DNA of 64,000 bases from contig NZ_JAFBFG010000015.1 of the NCBI RefSeq assembly GCF_016909155.1, positions 1 to 64,000 on the forward strand, given 5' to 3'. Within the stretch, counting starts at the first letter, position 1. Each line of letters opens with the position of its first letter. The DNA is from Chryseomicrobium aureum (GTDB lineage: Bacteria > Bacillota > Bacilli > Bacillales_A > Planococcaceae). A program made the position numbers and the translations under genes. Below, in pieces: positions 34,040-43,581 of the stretch. The notes under the pieces were generated by a model, which was given only the letters and a program-made list of their open reading frames with translations, was not told the DNA's origin and ran no database searches.

Positions 34040-34786
34040 TCACCTCACTTTTCTTGACACAATATCTATTGTCCCAATCGATTTGTCATATTTCGCCACT
34101 ATATCTAGTTGATTAATATGATCTAAAACATAGCGGGTGGCTCCCTTGAATCCTTTATCTGTAAGTAACCGATGTGTCTCAGAGTTAAATAATGTCCACC
34201 CTTCTTCATCCTTTGTTTGTTGATAAAGCCCAAACGCTATCCTTGCACTATCTGTTAACTCAACAGTTCCCAATTGCTTATAGTGGTCAATAAAATGTCC
34301 TGCTCCTAACATATCTTCTAAAGACATACGCCCCACATTTCCAGCTGCAATCAGAACTATCGACTTTGCGCCTTCTGTTTTCAAATGAGATGCCAACACA
34401 TTATTGTTACTAATCGAACCTACCCATAAATTTTTTGCATGTTTGGCCGCCTGAATCGCTCTCGTCCCGTTTGTTGTACAGAAGATACTCATCTGACTAG
34501 ACGAAACAGAATCAAATATCTCTGGATCTGGATACATGAAACTCTCAATAGGATCGCCGTTTTCTTCTCCAATGAGAAGTGCCTCTCTATACTTTTGCTC
34601 TTTTAAACGCATTGCTTCTTGAGCATTCTCTACTGCGATGATCGGACGATAGTTCTTATTCAATAAAAAGAGGATAGAAGACGTGGCCAACAATACATCA
34701 TATACGACCACATCTGCATTAACTAACAGCTCTGGTTGAATCAGTTCCTTCATAGGGAGTACATGTATTTTAGTCATAAGCGTCAT
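34040..34786 (-). CDS. 2-phosphosulfolactate phosphatase (ComB) family protein
   Basis: A 248-residue protein of the ComB family (PF04029), Mg-dependent phosphatases known from coenzyme M synthesis. Family features are the early DVVVYDVLLATSSILFLL, EALLIGEENGDPI, the FCTTNGTRAIQAA motif and LIAAGNVGRMSLEDMLGAG. There is no other sign of coenzyme M synthesis, so it probably acts on another organic phosphate. The ATG overlaps the stop of the TRAP small-permease gene by four bases and it is followed at once by the kinase gene, so it may act on a phosphorylated intermediate. Confidence 0.82.
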   Translation of the reverse strand: MTLMTKIHVLPMKELIQPELLVNADVVVYDVLLATSSILFLLNKNYRPIIAVENAQEAMRLKEQKYREALLIGEENGDPIESFMYPDPEIFDSVSSSQMSIFCTTNGTRAIQAAKHAKNLWVGSISNNNVLASHLKTEGAKSIVLIAAGNVGRMSLEDMLGAGHFIDHYKQLGTVELTDSARIAFGLYQQTKDEEGWTLFNSETHRLLTDKGFKGATRYVLDHINQLDIVAKYDKSIGTIDIVSRKVR

Positions 34787-35346
34787 TTAACAGCTTGATT
34801 GATAATTTGTTCCTCCTCTGATGGCTGATAGTCCACCACAAAAGTCGCTGTCTTCTCCTTTACGTTTTTAACAAGAATAAAGAGGTTTTCAATAATCATT
34901 AAAAAGAAAGCAATAGGAATGATAAAGAACAACGGATATAAAGGATACAGTGTACCCGCAGCCGGAAATGCTGTTTGTCGCTCTAGTCCCGCCATGGCAT
35001 ATACCCAGCTGAAATAGACGACAAAAATAAGTACCACAATTTCAATGAAGATGAGAGTGAGCACTACACCTTTCCTCATCCTACCAGACATTTTATCCAG
35101 TAATAGCTCCATCTTAGGAAGCATGCCTGTACCGTATACATAAGCCAAACCTGGGAACACGATAAGGGGCATCATATAGTTTTGAATAATTTCGAATCCG
35201 CCTCGTATGGAGCTAGAAAAGATATTTCGAACAATGACATCGTAGGTGATAAAAAACATCATGAACACGACTGTAATCGCACTAATGACCAGACCTATCT
35301 TCTTGATCCAACCGAAATACGCATATAACTTATAAAATGTAGTCAT
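34783..35346 (-). CDS. dctQ: TRAP transporter small permease (DctQ)
   Basis: A 187-residue membrane protein with four helices (about residues 15-35, 50-70, 88-110 and 130-152) of the DctQ family, the small permease subunit of a sodium-driven TRAP importer. The conserved FEIIQNYMMPLIVFPG region near residue 45 is typical. It lies between the large permease and the ComB-like gene in the operon. Confidence 0.88.
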   Translation of the reverse strand: MTTFYKLYAYFGWIKKIGLVISAITVVFMMFFITYDVIVRNIFSSSIRGGFEIIQNYMMPLIVFPGLAYVYGTGMLPKMELLLDKMSGRMRKGVVLTLIFIEIVVLIFVVYFSWVYAMAGLERQTAFPAAGTLYPLYPLFFIIPIAFFLMIIENLFILVKNVKEKTATFVVDYQPSEEEQIINQAVK

Positions 35347-35362
35347 TCCGTTCAGCTCCTCT

Positions 35363-36688
35363 CTAATTGCTCAAGCTGGGCAACCAGCTGACCAATTCAG
35401 GAAATAGTATTAATAATCCACAGACAACAATCATTGCGAAAATAGCAAAGCCCATCGCGATTTTAAAGATGGCACCTGAGCTGATTCCACTGACACCAGA
35501 AACGGCATAGACACTGATCCCAACGGGTGGTGTAATCAGTCCGATTGTACAAATGACGGAGATAAATACACCGAACCACAAGACATCGACTTGAAGAGCT
35601 GTGATAATAGGTAAAAATACAGGAATGGTCATTAAGATGACGGCTGCGCCCTCAATGAACATGAACATGACAAATAAAATAATAGAGATGAGAATCAACA
35701 CTAGAGCAGGGTTATCCATAATAGGCTCCAGCAAGTTAATTAACTTTCTAGGTAAGAGCGATAGGGAAACAAAGCGTCCAAAGATTTGTGCACCAATCAT
35801 AATCAGTAGTACCATCGCAGTTAATTTGATGGTCTCCGTCAACGAGTTTTTAAAGAATGAGAAATTGACTTTTCCAAGAACTAGCGCGGTCAATAAGCCG
35901 GCTGTGGCACCGACAGCTCCTGCTTCAGTTGGCGTGAATAACCCTGAGTAAATACCTCCAAAAATCAATACAACAATCAGTAATCCAATAACTAAAGCCG
36001 TAATGACGCGGAAGAGTGGAATTTTCATTTCTTCTTCCACATCTGCTACAGCCGACGATTCAGTTACGGGCATTTTTTTTCTCTCTAAATTAAAGTAGAA
36101 AAGCATTGCTATAATAAACATCACCATAACCAGAATTCCCGGGATGAAGGCACCAATAAATAAATCCCCTACAGGTGTCTCTGTTGCTACTCCATAAAGA
36201 ATCAGAATAATACTCGGAGGAATAATACCGGACAATGACCCTCCAGAGGCTGCAATAGCTCCTGCTAGAGGGGCACTATACCCATGTTTTCTCAGTTCAG
36301 GAATCGCAACTTGCCCTAATGAAGCTGCCGTGGCTGTACCCGATCCAGATACTGCTCCTAACATTCCTCCAATAATCAAAGTAAGTATTCCTAACAAACT
36401 ACTTTTTCCTTTAGATACTTTGTGCACAATATAAAACACATCTTGGACTAGCCCCGAATGTAAGATGAATTGCGCCATCAGAACAAATAAAGGAATGGTT
36501 GTCAGCGTATAACTAGCCACTCGATTAAACGGTTCATTGCCAAGCAACCCTGGTAATATACTAAATCCTTCAAGCATGATAAGACCAAAAATACCACAGG
36601 CGAACAAAACCGCATGAATATACATTCCCATCAATAGAAAAACAATCATCAGAACTAAAATAATCCCTACCACTAGATAGCTATCCAT
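35363..36688 (-). CDS. dctM: TRAP transporter large permease (DctM)
   Basis: A 441-residue membrane protein with about 12 hydrophobic helices, the transport subunit of a TRAP system. Characteristic segments are GGMLGAVSGSGTATAASLGQ, AAIAASGGSLSGIIPPSI-type (here AIAASGGSLSGIIPPSIILI) and GVFTPTEAGAVGATAGLL-type (LFTPTEAGAVGA). It uses a sodium gradient to move the acid delivered by the binding protein. A hairpin separates it from dctP, likely setting different levels. Confidence 0.93.
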   Translation of the reverse strand: MDSYLVVGIILVLMIVFLLMGMYIHAVLFACGIFGLIMLEGFSILPGLLGNEPFNRVASYTLTTIPLFVLMAQFILHSGLVQDVFYIVHKVSKGKSSLLGILTLIIGGMLGAVSGSGTATAASLGQVAIPELRKHGYSAPLAGAIAASGGSLSGIIPPSIILILYGVATETPVGDLFIGAFIPGILVMVMFIIAMLFYFNLERKKMPVTESSAVADVEEEMKIPLFRVITALVIGLLIVVLIFGGIYSGLFTPTEAGAVGATAGLLTALVLGKVNFSFFKNSLTETIKLTAMVLLIMIGAQIFGRFVSLSLLPRKLINLLEPIMDNPALVLILISIILFVMFMFIEGAAVILMTIPVFLPIITALQVDVLWFGVFISVICTIGLITPPVGISVYAVSGVSGISSGAIFKIAMGFAIFAMIVVCGLLILFPELVSWLPSLSN

Positions 36689-36723
36689 TATTCAACACCC
36701 CTCCTGCTGACAAAACAGTTATT

Positions 36724-36753
36724 AAAAGGCGATAACCTGAATTATCGCCTTTT
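36724..36753 (-). terminator. Attenuating hairpin between dctP and dctM
   Basis: AAAAGGCGATAA / TTATCGCCTTTT, a perfect twelve-base stem with six-base loop and T residues, inside the operon. It probably stops part of the transcripts so that more binding protein than permease is made. Confidence 0.75.
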
Positions 36754-36757
36754 GAGA

Positions 36758-37882
36758 TTATTCTAGGTTCATAACACTTTCAGGAACTTCTCCACCGTTC
36801 TCCACGAGTAAGTCTCTCCAAAGCTTAATTAGTTCTGTTCCCGGTAGACCATTGTCTTCTAAAAGTTGTGCATAGTTTGTCCATGTATTTTCCACCCCTT
36901 GATTGAAGTGATCCTGAACATCTTGTGGTAACGTACTGAAGTCTACGAATTGACCGCCAGCTTCTTCATTCATTGTGATAACCGCCTCTGATCGATCCAG
37001 CCAAATTTGACCAGAGCCTTCGAAATATTCTTCAGTGGCTTGTTCCATAGCCTCTTGAACATTTGCTGGAAGGGACTCAAACTTCTCCTTGTTCATGCCA
37101 ATGAATGAATTGAAGTGACCAAAGTTAATACCTGTTACCGTGTATTTGAAGAGATCTTGGAAACCATAGCCTGTCCAGTCAGCAATACTATAGAAGCTTC
37201 CATCGAACGTACCACGGCTCAACGCATCATACATTTCTACGGCCGGCATTGTTACACTATTTAATTGCGCTTCGGCCGCGTACATTTCATGGATTCGGGA
37301 AGGTGTACGAAGAGACGTTCCGATGACATCATTTACACTATTGAATTCTTTCCCAGTTGTTGAAATAGAATACTCTTGAGTTGTAGAAATAGGAAAAATC
37401 TTAAATTGACTAAACTGCAATTCACTAAACGTTTGACCGTCTTGTAATTCTTGATCACTTTCAAGTAACGCTTTCCATGCATTAGAAGCAATCATGGTGT
37501 CTGAATGATTTAATGGAAGCATCGTGATTTCCGCCATAGGGAATTGATCAGGTTGATAAATAGGCAGGATCAATGCTACATCCACTGTTCCATTTTCAAC
37601 TGCTTCTGCTTCATCTGGTACAGCCACCAATTCACCTGATGTGAATGTTTCAAACTCTACCTGACCGTCCGTAAGCTCTTCAACTCTCTCCATCCAAGGA
37701 ACCATACCGCCTTCCCACCATGCATGTTGCGGGCTTAGGCCTGTCGCTGCACGCAATGTGATTGTTTCAGCTGAATCTGATCCGCCCGTTGTTCCTGACG
37801 TTGTTTCTCCGTCTCCACACGCTGCCAAAAGGATACCTGCCATTGCTGTTACTGCTAGAAATTTCCCACCTGTCCATTTCAT
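36758..37882 (-). CDS. dctP: TRAP transporter substrate-binding lipoprotein (DctP)
   Basis: A 374-residue solute receptor. The signal peptide ends in lipobox LAAC, so it is attached to the outer membrane face. The conserved TRAP Arg that clamps a carboxylate is in IGTSLRTPSRIHEM (about residue 190), followed by PAVEMYDALSRGTFDG. The ligand is therefore an organic acid; the identity is unknown. First of the three TRAP genes, placed inside a CoA-catabolic operon directly after the quinone oxidoreductase gene. Confidence 0.92.
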   Translation of the reverse strand: MKWTGGKFLAVTAMAGILLAACGDGETTSGTTGGSDSAETITLRAATGLSPQHAWWEGGMVPWMERVEELTDGQVEFETFTSGELVAVPDEAEAVENGTVDVALILPIYQPDQFPMAEITMLPLNHSDTMIASNAWKALLESDQELQDGQTFSELQFSQFKIFPISTTQEYSISTTGKEFNSVNDVIGTSLRTPSRIHEMYAAEAQLNSVTMPAVEMYDALSRGTFDGSFYSIADWTGYGFQDLFKYTVTGINFGHFNSFIGMNKEKFESLPANVQEAMEQATEEYFEGSGQIWLDRSEAVITMNEEAGGQFVDFSTLPQDVQDHFNQGVENTWTNYAQLLEDNGLPGTELIKLWRDLLVENGGEVPESVMNLE

Positions 37883-37900
37883 ACGTTTTCTCCCCTTTGT

Positions 37901-38881
37901 TTAGATAGTTATAATTAACTTCCCATACGTTTTTCTGTCACCTAACTCATCTAATGCTTGAACCACTTCGTCAAATGAATAGCTACGATAAATGAGAGGA
38001 TTTATTTTTTTTTCTTTAACCAATTGAATTAACTGATTGTGAATTTCTCCTACTCTGTCGGGAGTTTTCTTTCGCATATATCCCCAATGCACCCCTACAA
38101 GAGAATAGTTCTTAATCAATACATGATTCGTCGGAGCATCTGAAATTTTCCCTCCAGCAAAACCGATCAGCAGTATTTTTCCTTCAAATGCGATACATTT
38201 TCTTGAAAGGTCAAAGGTTGATCCGCCTACAGGATCAAAAATGATATCCGCTCCTTTCCCTTGTGTAATTTTATTTACTTCTTCGGCAAAATTAGTCGTT
38301 TGATAGTTAATAGAATAATCGGCACCTAACTGCGTACACACTTGAGTTTTCTCGTCTGTTCCGGCCGTCGCAATCACCGTGGCACCAGCCGCCTTCCCCA
38401 GTTGAATGGCTGCCGACCCAACTCCTCCAGATCCGGCATGCACCAAGAGAACGTCATTTGGCTCAATATTCCCTAAGTGATGTAATGCATAATACGCGGT
38501 TTGATACGTAATAAACATAGCGGCTGCTTTTTGTAAATCAAAATCATCGGGTATAGTAAAGACTTCTGTCTCGTGGACCACAATCTCTTCTGACAACCCC
38601 CCGTTCGGAAGCAATGGAGTAGCTATCACAAATGTTCCTATGGATAGTTCACTAGCTTCCGTGACTTCAATAATTTGACCTGCAATCTCAGCGCCAGGCG
38701 TAAATGGGAAGGTATGTTTTTCTTGATAGGTTCCTTGGCATTGAAGGATATCAAAAAAATTCAGTGCTGCCGCATTCACTTTCACTCGAATCTGCCCTCT
38801 TTCGAGCTTCGGCCTTTCTAATGTAGCTAATCGTAGCGCATCTTTAGGGTCACCATGTTGCACAATTTGCCATGCTTTCAT
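37901..38881 (-). CDS. NADPH:quinone oxidoreductase-like MDR protein
   Basis: A 326-residue zinc-free medium-chain reductase of the quinone oxidoreductase/enoyl reductase group. GroES-like half with PFTPGAEIAGQIIEV, then the Rossmann motif HAGSGGVGSAAIQLGK near residue 145; no zinc-binding Cys cluster is present. In an acyl-CoA operon it may reduce an enone or enoyl-CoA. AAGGAG precedes the ATG and a 11-base gap follows the dehydrogenase gene. Confidence 0.9.
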   Translation of the reverse strand: MKAWQIVQHGDPKDALRLATLERPKLERGQIRVKVNAAALNFFDILQCQGTYQEKHTFPFTPGAEIAGQIIEVTEASELSIGTFVIATPLLPNGGLSEEIVVHETEVFTIPDDFDLQKAAAMFITYQTAYYALHHLGNIEPNDVLLVHAGSGGVGSAAIQLGKAAGATVIATAGTDEKTQVCTQLGADYSINYQTTNFAEEVNKITQGKGADIIFDPVGGSTFDLSRKCIAFEGKILLIGFAGGKISDAPTNHVLIKNYSLVGVHWGYMRKKTPDRVGEIHNQLIQLVKEKKINPLIYRSYSFDEVVQALDELGDRKTYGKLIITI

Positions 38882-38892
38882 CCAATCACTCC

Positions 38893-40110
38893 TTAGGAAT
38901 GTGTAGTCACCTGCTCACGAACTTCTAACTTACCAATGTCTCGCAGGTGAACTTGATCAGGTCCATCCACAATTCGCAATGTCCGTGCGTTTGCCCAATG
39001 TGCCGCCAATGGGAAATCATCACTTACACCACCACCACCAAAAACTTGAATAGCACGGTCAATCACATTTAAACTCATGCGAGGGGCAGCAATTTTGATC
39101 ATGGCAATCTCTTTTCGAGCACTTTTTGCACCTGACATATCAATCTTATGGGCGGCAGATAAAGTGAGAAGTCGTGCCTGATCAATTTCAATGCGACTTT
39201 CAGCAATCAGTTCACGGATGACGTCTTTATCGACGATTTTACTACCGAACACTTCTCTTGAGTTCGCCCGTTCAATCATTAGTTCCAACGCGCGTTCTGC
39301 GGCTCCTATTGCCCGCATACAGTGGTGAATTCTTCCTGGCCCCAAACGACCTTGTGCAATTTCAAACCCTCTTCCTTCTCCTAAGAGTAGATTAGAGGCA
39401 GGAACTCGTACGTTATTATAGTGCACTTCTGCATGTCCATGAGGCGCATGATCATACCCAAAGACAGGTAAATGACGTACGACTTCTACACCCTCTGTAT
39501 CAAATGGGACAAGAATCATCGATTGCTGTTTATAGGTCTCTTCATCCGGATTTGTTTTTCCCATTACGATGGCAATTTTGCATCTTGGATCTAAGGCTCC
39601 AGACGTCCACCACTTCTTCGCATTAATTAAATAGTCGTCTCCGTCACGTACAATGGAGGCTTGAATGTTTGTTGCGTCTGAAGAAGCCACATCCACTTCT
39701 GTCATGGAAAAACAAGAACGTATTTCGCCGGAGAGGAGTGGCTTTAACCACTTTTCTTTTTGTTCTTCTGTTCCATATTTAATGAACACTTCCATATTGC
39801 CCGTGTCCGGAGCGTTGCAATTAAATATCTCTGGAGCAATCAATGAGCGCCCCATCACCTCACAAAGGTGAGCGTATTCATAATTGGATAAACCTTGACC
39901 ATGTATTTCATCATCAATGAATAAATTCCACAACCCTTGCTCTTTTGCCTTTTCTTTTAGCTTCTCCATAATAGGTGGAACAGACCAGCGCGTTTCCGCT
40001 TGATTTAATTGCTCTTCGTAAACGCTTTCATTTTTATAAACATATTCATCCATAAAGCGAATTAATTTTGTATGTAACTCTTGTGCTTTCGGTGACAGTT
40101 CTTTTAGCAC
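38893..40110 (-). CDS. Acyl-CoA dehydrogenase, ACAD11/LvaC-like
   Basis: A 405-residue FAD enzyme. Segments [51 protein letters not shown]-type (here [18 protein letters not shown]) and [16 protein letters not shown] are those of the dehydrogenase half of human ACAD10/ACAD11. That enzyme and LvaC handle phosphorylated 4-hydroxyacyl-CoA, removing phosphate and leaving an enoyl-CoA. A kinase matching the other half of ACAD10/11 is encoded in the same operon at 33006-34034. Starts with GTG behind GGGGGAA. The split in two genes fits bacterial lva-type systems; ordinary beta-oxidation is the alternative. Confidence 0.9.
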   Translation of the reverse strand: MLKELSPKAQELHTKLIRFMDEYVYKNESVYEEQLNQAETRWSVPPIMEKLKEKAKEQGLWNLFIDDEIHGQGLSNYEYAHLCEVMGRSLIAPEIFNCNAPDTGNMEVFIKYGTEEQKEKWLKPLLSGEIRSCFSMTEVDVASSDATNIQASIVRDGDDYLINAKKWWTSGALDPRCKIAIVMGKTNPDEETYKQQSMILVPFDTEGVEVVRHLPVFGYDHAPHGHAEVHYNNVRVPASNLLLGEGRGFEIAQGRLGPGRIHHCMRAIGAAERALELMIERANSREVFGSKIVDKDVIRELIAESRIEIDQARLLTLSAAHKIDMSGAKSARKEIAMIKIAAPRMSLNVIDRAIQVFGGGGVSDDFPLAAHWANARTLRIVDGPDQVHLRDIGKLEVREQVTTHS

Positions 40111-40121
40111 GTGTATTCCCC

Positions 40122-41651
40122 CTATTTCAATGATTTTTTTAAAATCTTACCTGATGCATTTCTTGGCAATTCTTTAATGATCATGATTTTACTTGGCACT
40201 TTATACTTGGCTAACTTTGTTAAACAATAGGCTCGAATACTTTCTGTAGATTCGGATGAAAGGGTATTTGACACAATATAGGCTTTAACAATCTCTCCAT
40301 AAATTTCGTCCGGTTCCCCAACTACAGCTGCCTCCAAAATGTCGGGGTGACTTTTTAGTACATCTTCCACTTCAATCGAAAATATCTTTTCACCCCCACG
40401 ATTGATCATGTCTTTTTTTCGGTCCAGAATATAAATGAAATTTTCTTCGTCTAGCATACCGATATCTCCCGATAGCCAGTATCCATCGGAAAAACCAGCT
40501 AGGTTGGCCTCCTCGTTCTTCCAGTAGCCTTTAATCACCATGGCCCCCCTAATACAAATCTCCCCAGTTTGACCGACTTTTAAGGTGGTCCCATTTTCAT
40601 CAATCACTTTGACTTCAGCTCCATGCACAGGTTGACCAGCAGATCGTACTTTATCAATGCCATACTGTCGTGGCATTAAAGTCGCAGGAGATGTGGTTTC
40701 AGTAGACCCATAGGCATTATGAAGTTCGGCGTTTGGAAAAGCTCGTTTCAAAAGCTGAAACGTTTGTTGATAGATAGGCGATCCCCCATACGCTACCTTT
40801 TTCACAAAGGAGAAATCATTTTCTTTGAACATATCTGTGGTAGACATCATGACAAAAATGGTTGGCACATTAAACAAGAAGTTGATTTGATGTTGAAGAA
40901 CGAGTTGAATATACGTTTCGTTTTGATACTTTTTCATCGAGTAGATTGTTGCTCCGTTATACAATTGGTGTAGTAGTTGTCCCACAAGCCCTGTAACATG
41001 GAACATCGGAACAGCTATTAACGTTGTGTAATCTTTATTCGTTCCAAAGATGGTTTTATAATTCATCACGCTATGAATTACATTAACATGCGATAACACA
41101 GCGCCTTTAGGTCTTCCTGTGGTACCAGAGGTATAGAGAATGTATGCAGGATCTGTTTCTTCCATTTCAGGAAAAGAGAGCTTCTCATGTTCGATTCCCT
41201 CTGAAGATATGTTTTGGAATGCTACTTTTTCAATCATGTCCATCGCCTCAGCAATGTTTGTCAGGTCAGCATGATACACCAGAAGCTTGCTTTCAGAATG
41301 CGAGAGAATATAGGCAATTTCTTCTGAAGCGAGTTTTATATTGACTGGGACAAGGATGCTGCCCATTAGTGCTGAGGCGTATACCAGAGTAGGAAAATCT
41401 ATACCATTCCCCATCAGAATCGCCAAGCGATCTCCCTTTTGAACACCGTATTTTGTTGTTAACGTTATGGCTATACGACGTGCTCGATCCTCTAATTCCT
41501 TATAAGTTAAGCTTTCCTCCTCACTTACTACTGCTAGTTTAGATGGATTTACTTCAACCGATTGGTGAATAAATGCACCAATGGAATGCGGACGATTTTG
41601 AAATACCTGTATGTTTTCTCGATCGAACAATGTTATGGACTCTAGCATCAT
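40122..41651 (-). CDS. Acyl-CoA synthetase (AMP-forming)
   Basis: A 509-residue adenylate-forming ligase activating a carboxylic acid with ATP and CoA. Motif A5 region [19 protein letters not shown] (about residue 170), the NAYGSTETT motif (about 310), hinge [20 protein letters not shown] (about 400) and the catalytic Lys in [12 protein letters not shown] at the C-terminus are all present. First enzyme gene after the TetR regulator, which agrees with CoA activation being the first step after TRAP uptake. Chain-length or ring specificity cannot be read. Confidence 0.93.
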   Translation of the reverse strand: MMLESITLFDRENIQVFQNRPHSIGAFIHQSVEVNPSKLAVVSEEESLTYKELEDRARRIAITLTTKYGVQKGDRLAILMGNGIDFPTLVYASALMGSILVPVNIKLASEEIAYILSHSESKLLVYHADLTNIAEAMDMIEKVAFQNISSEGIEHEKLSFPEMEETDPAYILYTSGTTGRPKGAVLSHVNVIHSVMNYKTIFGTNKDYTTLIAVPMFHVTGLVGQLLHQLYNGATIYSMKKYQNETYIQLVLQHQINFLFNVPTIFVMMSTTDMFKENDFSFVKKVAYGGSPIYQQTFQLLKRAFPNAELHNAYGSTETTSPATLMPRQYGIDKVRSAGQPVHGAEVKVIDENGTTLKVGQTGEICIRGAMVIKGYWKNEEANLAGFSDGYWLSGDIGMLDEENFIYILDRKKDMINRGGEKIFSIEVEDVLKSHPDILEAAVVGEPDEIYGEIVKAYIVSNTLSSESTESIRAYCLTKLAKYKVPSKIMIIKELPRNASGKILKKSLK

Positions 41652-41675
41652 AGTTTCACCCCTGAACCCTTAAGA

Positions 41676-42269
41676 TTAATTGTTTGATTTTACAAGCTTT
41701 AACAAATACGTAGAATAAATCTCTTGAATTTCCTCTACAGATTTACTTCCATTTGCTTTGTACCACTGTTGAATCCAGTTCATTGCTCCTAAAATCATCA
41801 TACGAACCATGCGATAATCGATGGATTCAAATTCTTTTGAGGCGATGCCTTCTTTAATCACTGCATCAAAATAAGAGGAATACATGGAACGTTTATCTAC
41901 GATCGGTTTTAGTTGTTTAGAAGCAAACGTTTGATCAGGCCTAACAATCATATTGAATGTTTCTTTTTCGTAAATGGCATAATCGATATGTTTATGAATC
42001 ATTCTCTTTAACCGGTCCTCACAGGACCTTTCATCTTGATAAATTTGTGCAATATCTTCGATAGCTCTACTTAAAACCATCTCATGGCACTGATAAATTA
42101 AATCTTCTTTATTTTTAAAGTAATAATAAAGAGAGCCTTTGGTCATTAGTAATTCCGCAGCAATTTGCTCCATAGTTGTTTTCTTAGAGCCGTTTCTGTT
42201 CATAATTTTTACAGCGGATAAGATGATTTCTTCTTTTTTCTTTTGTTGTTTTTTCTCAGCTAGTTTCAA
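41676..42269 (-). CDS. TetR family regulator of the catabolic operon
   Basis: A 197-residue TetR protein: HTH at about residues 10-55 (EQIAAELLMTKGSLYYYFKN) and a C-terminal domain like those of FadR/KstR2-type regulators that bind acyl-CoA. It is the first gene of the minus-strand operon, 24 bases before the acyl-CoA synthetase gene. Two TTGAAC-R-AAGTT elements and an ACTTCGAAGT palindrome lie around its promoter, so it probably represses the operon and itself and is released by a CoA ester of the substrate. Confidence 0.92.
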   Translation of the reverse strand: MKLAEKKQQKKKEEIILSAVKIMNRNGSKKTTMEQIAAELLMTKGSLYYYFKNKEDLIYQCHEMVLSRAIEDIAQIYQDERSCEDRLKRMIHKHIDYAIYEKETFNMIVRPDQTFASKQLKPIVDKRSMYSSYFDAVIKEGIASKEFESIDYRMVRMMILGAMNWIQQWYKANGSKSVEEIQEIYSTYLLKLVKSNN

Positions 42270-42327
42270 AGTACATCCACTTCCTTGCTTTAAAATGTAA
42301 GGGCTTTCAAATTAAACTAAAAATTTT

Positions 42328-42411
42328 AACTTCGTTCAATTTTCTGATAATTAAGTAAAGTATAAATCGCCTTAACTTCGAAGTAAAGAATTTTTTTGAA
42401 CAAAGTTCAAA
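42328..42411 (-). promoter_or_regulatory. Promoter and operators of the TRAP/acyl-CoA operon
   Basis: On the minus strand TTTACT (42387-42382) and TATACT (42364-42359) are 17 bases apart. Upstream lies TTTGAAC-AAA-GTTCAAA (42395-42411), a perfect inverted repeat; downstream TTGAACGAAGTT (42339-42328) repeats its core; and ACTTCGAAGT (42375-42384) is a palindrome lying in the spacer and -35 edge. Repressor binding is inferred. Confidence 0.6.
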
Positions 42412-42498
42412 TTTTAAACTGAATTATAAATTATATATCAAATAGCAATTAGCTGAGCAGTACCAATGACTGACTTTTGTTTAATAATTGAACAAATA

Positions 42499-42525
42499 AA
42501 AAAGACTAGCTATAGTAGCCAGTCT
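42499..42525 (-). terminator. Terminator of mdh
   Basis: AGACT-GC / GC-AGTCT stem followed on the minus strand by TTTTTT, just after the malate dehydrogenase gene. Confidence 0.75.
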
Positions 42526-42533
42526 GTTAAAAG

Positions 42534-43472
42534 TTATTTACATAAATTAAGGACGTTCTTAACTGACTCAGCAGAACGATCAAGGGCTTCTTTTTCTGCA
42601 TCTGTCAGCTCGAGCTCAATGATTTTCTCAATACCGTCGCCACCTAAAATCGTTGGAACGCCGAGATAAATATCCGAATAGCCGTATTCACCTTCCAAAT
42701 AAGCAATGGCTGGCAATACTCTCTTCTCATCTTTCAAAATAGCCTCTGCCATTTCTACTAAAGAAGCCGCTGGTGCATAATAGGCACTCCCGTTACCGAG
42801 CAAGGAGACGATCTCACCGCCACCTTTTCTCGTCCGTTCGACGATAGCTTCCATGCGATCAGGTGCAATCAAGTCACTCAGTGGAATTCCACCGGCATTC
42901 GAATAACGCGTCAATGGAACCATGTCATCCCCATGGCCACCTAACACAAATCCTGTGATGTCTTTGGCAGAAATGTTTAGTTCTTGTGCGACAAACGTTG
43001 AGAACCGGGCAGTATCTAATACACCTGATTGGCCAATCACTCGATTTTTGGGGAAGCCTGTGGTTTGGTAACAAACATACGTCATGGCATCCACTGGATT
43101 ACTTAAGATCAACACATAACTGTTCGGTGCATACGTCTTAATGTTTTCAGAAACTGAACGCATGATGGATGCATTCGTCGCCACGAGGTCATCTCGACTC
43201 ATGCCCGGTTTTCGCGCAATGCCTGCAGTGATGATGACAAGATCTGCATCTCGAATCGATTCGTAATCGGACGCGCCCGTAATATGCGTGCTAAATTTTT
43301 GTACAGGACCCGTCTCCAACATATCTAGCGCCTTGCCCTTTGTCGGGTTCTCTTGCTCTGGAATATCGACCAACACGACATCCCCTAGTTCTTTCTGCGC
43401 CAGCATAAATGCGGTGGTTGCTCCAGTAAATCCTGCTCCGATCACGGCTATTTTGGTACGTTGAAAAGCCAT
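42534..43472 (-). CDS. mdh: Malate dehydrogenase
   Basis: A 312-residue NAD-dependent malate dehydrogenase of the LDH-like type, interconverting malate and oxaloacetate in the TCA cycle. NAD motif [12 protein letters not shown] at residue 11, substrate Arg in [10 protein letters not shown], the active-site [13 protein letters not shown] and His in [14 protein letters not shown]. The Arg at the specificity loop separates it from lactate dehydrogenase. GGAGGCG precedes the ATG. Here it is a single-gene unit rather than the citZ-icd-mdh order of Bacillus. Confidence 0.95.
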   Translation of the reverse strand: MAFQRTKIAVIGAGFTGATTAFMLAQKELGDVVLVDIPEQENPTKGKALDMLETGPVQKFSTHITGASDYESIRDADLVIITAGIARKPGMSRDDLVATNASIMRSVSENIKTYAPNSYVLILSNPVDAMTYVCYQTTGFPKNRVIGQSGVLDTARFSTFVAQELNISAKDITGFVLGGHGDDMVPLTRYSNAGGIPLSDLIAPDRMEAIVERTRKGGGEIVSLLGNGSAYYAPAASLVEMAEAILKDEKRVLPAIAYLEGEYGYSDIYLGVPTILGGDGIEKIIELELTDAEKEALDRSAESVKNVLNLCK

Positions 43473-43551
43473 TGTAACGCCTCCTCTGTTTGTAATGAGA
43501 AACTACGTCTTCCTACTTATTGTAGACCTTTTGCTGTGTTTTCGCGAACGC

Positions 43552-43581
43552 AAAACGACCCACCCAAAGGGTGAGTCGTTA
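43552..43581 (-). terminator. Terminator of copD
   Basis: AACGAC-CACCC / GGGTG-GTCGTT stem (43554-43565, 43569-43580) with short T run after the copD stop. Confidence 0.75.
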
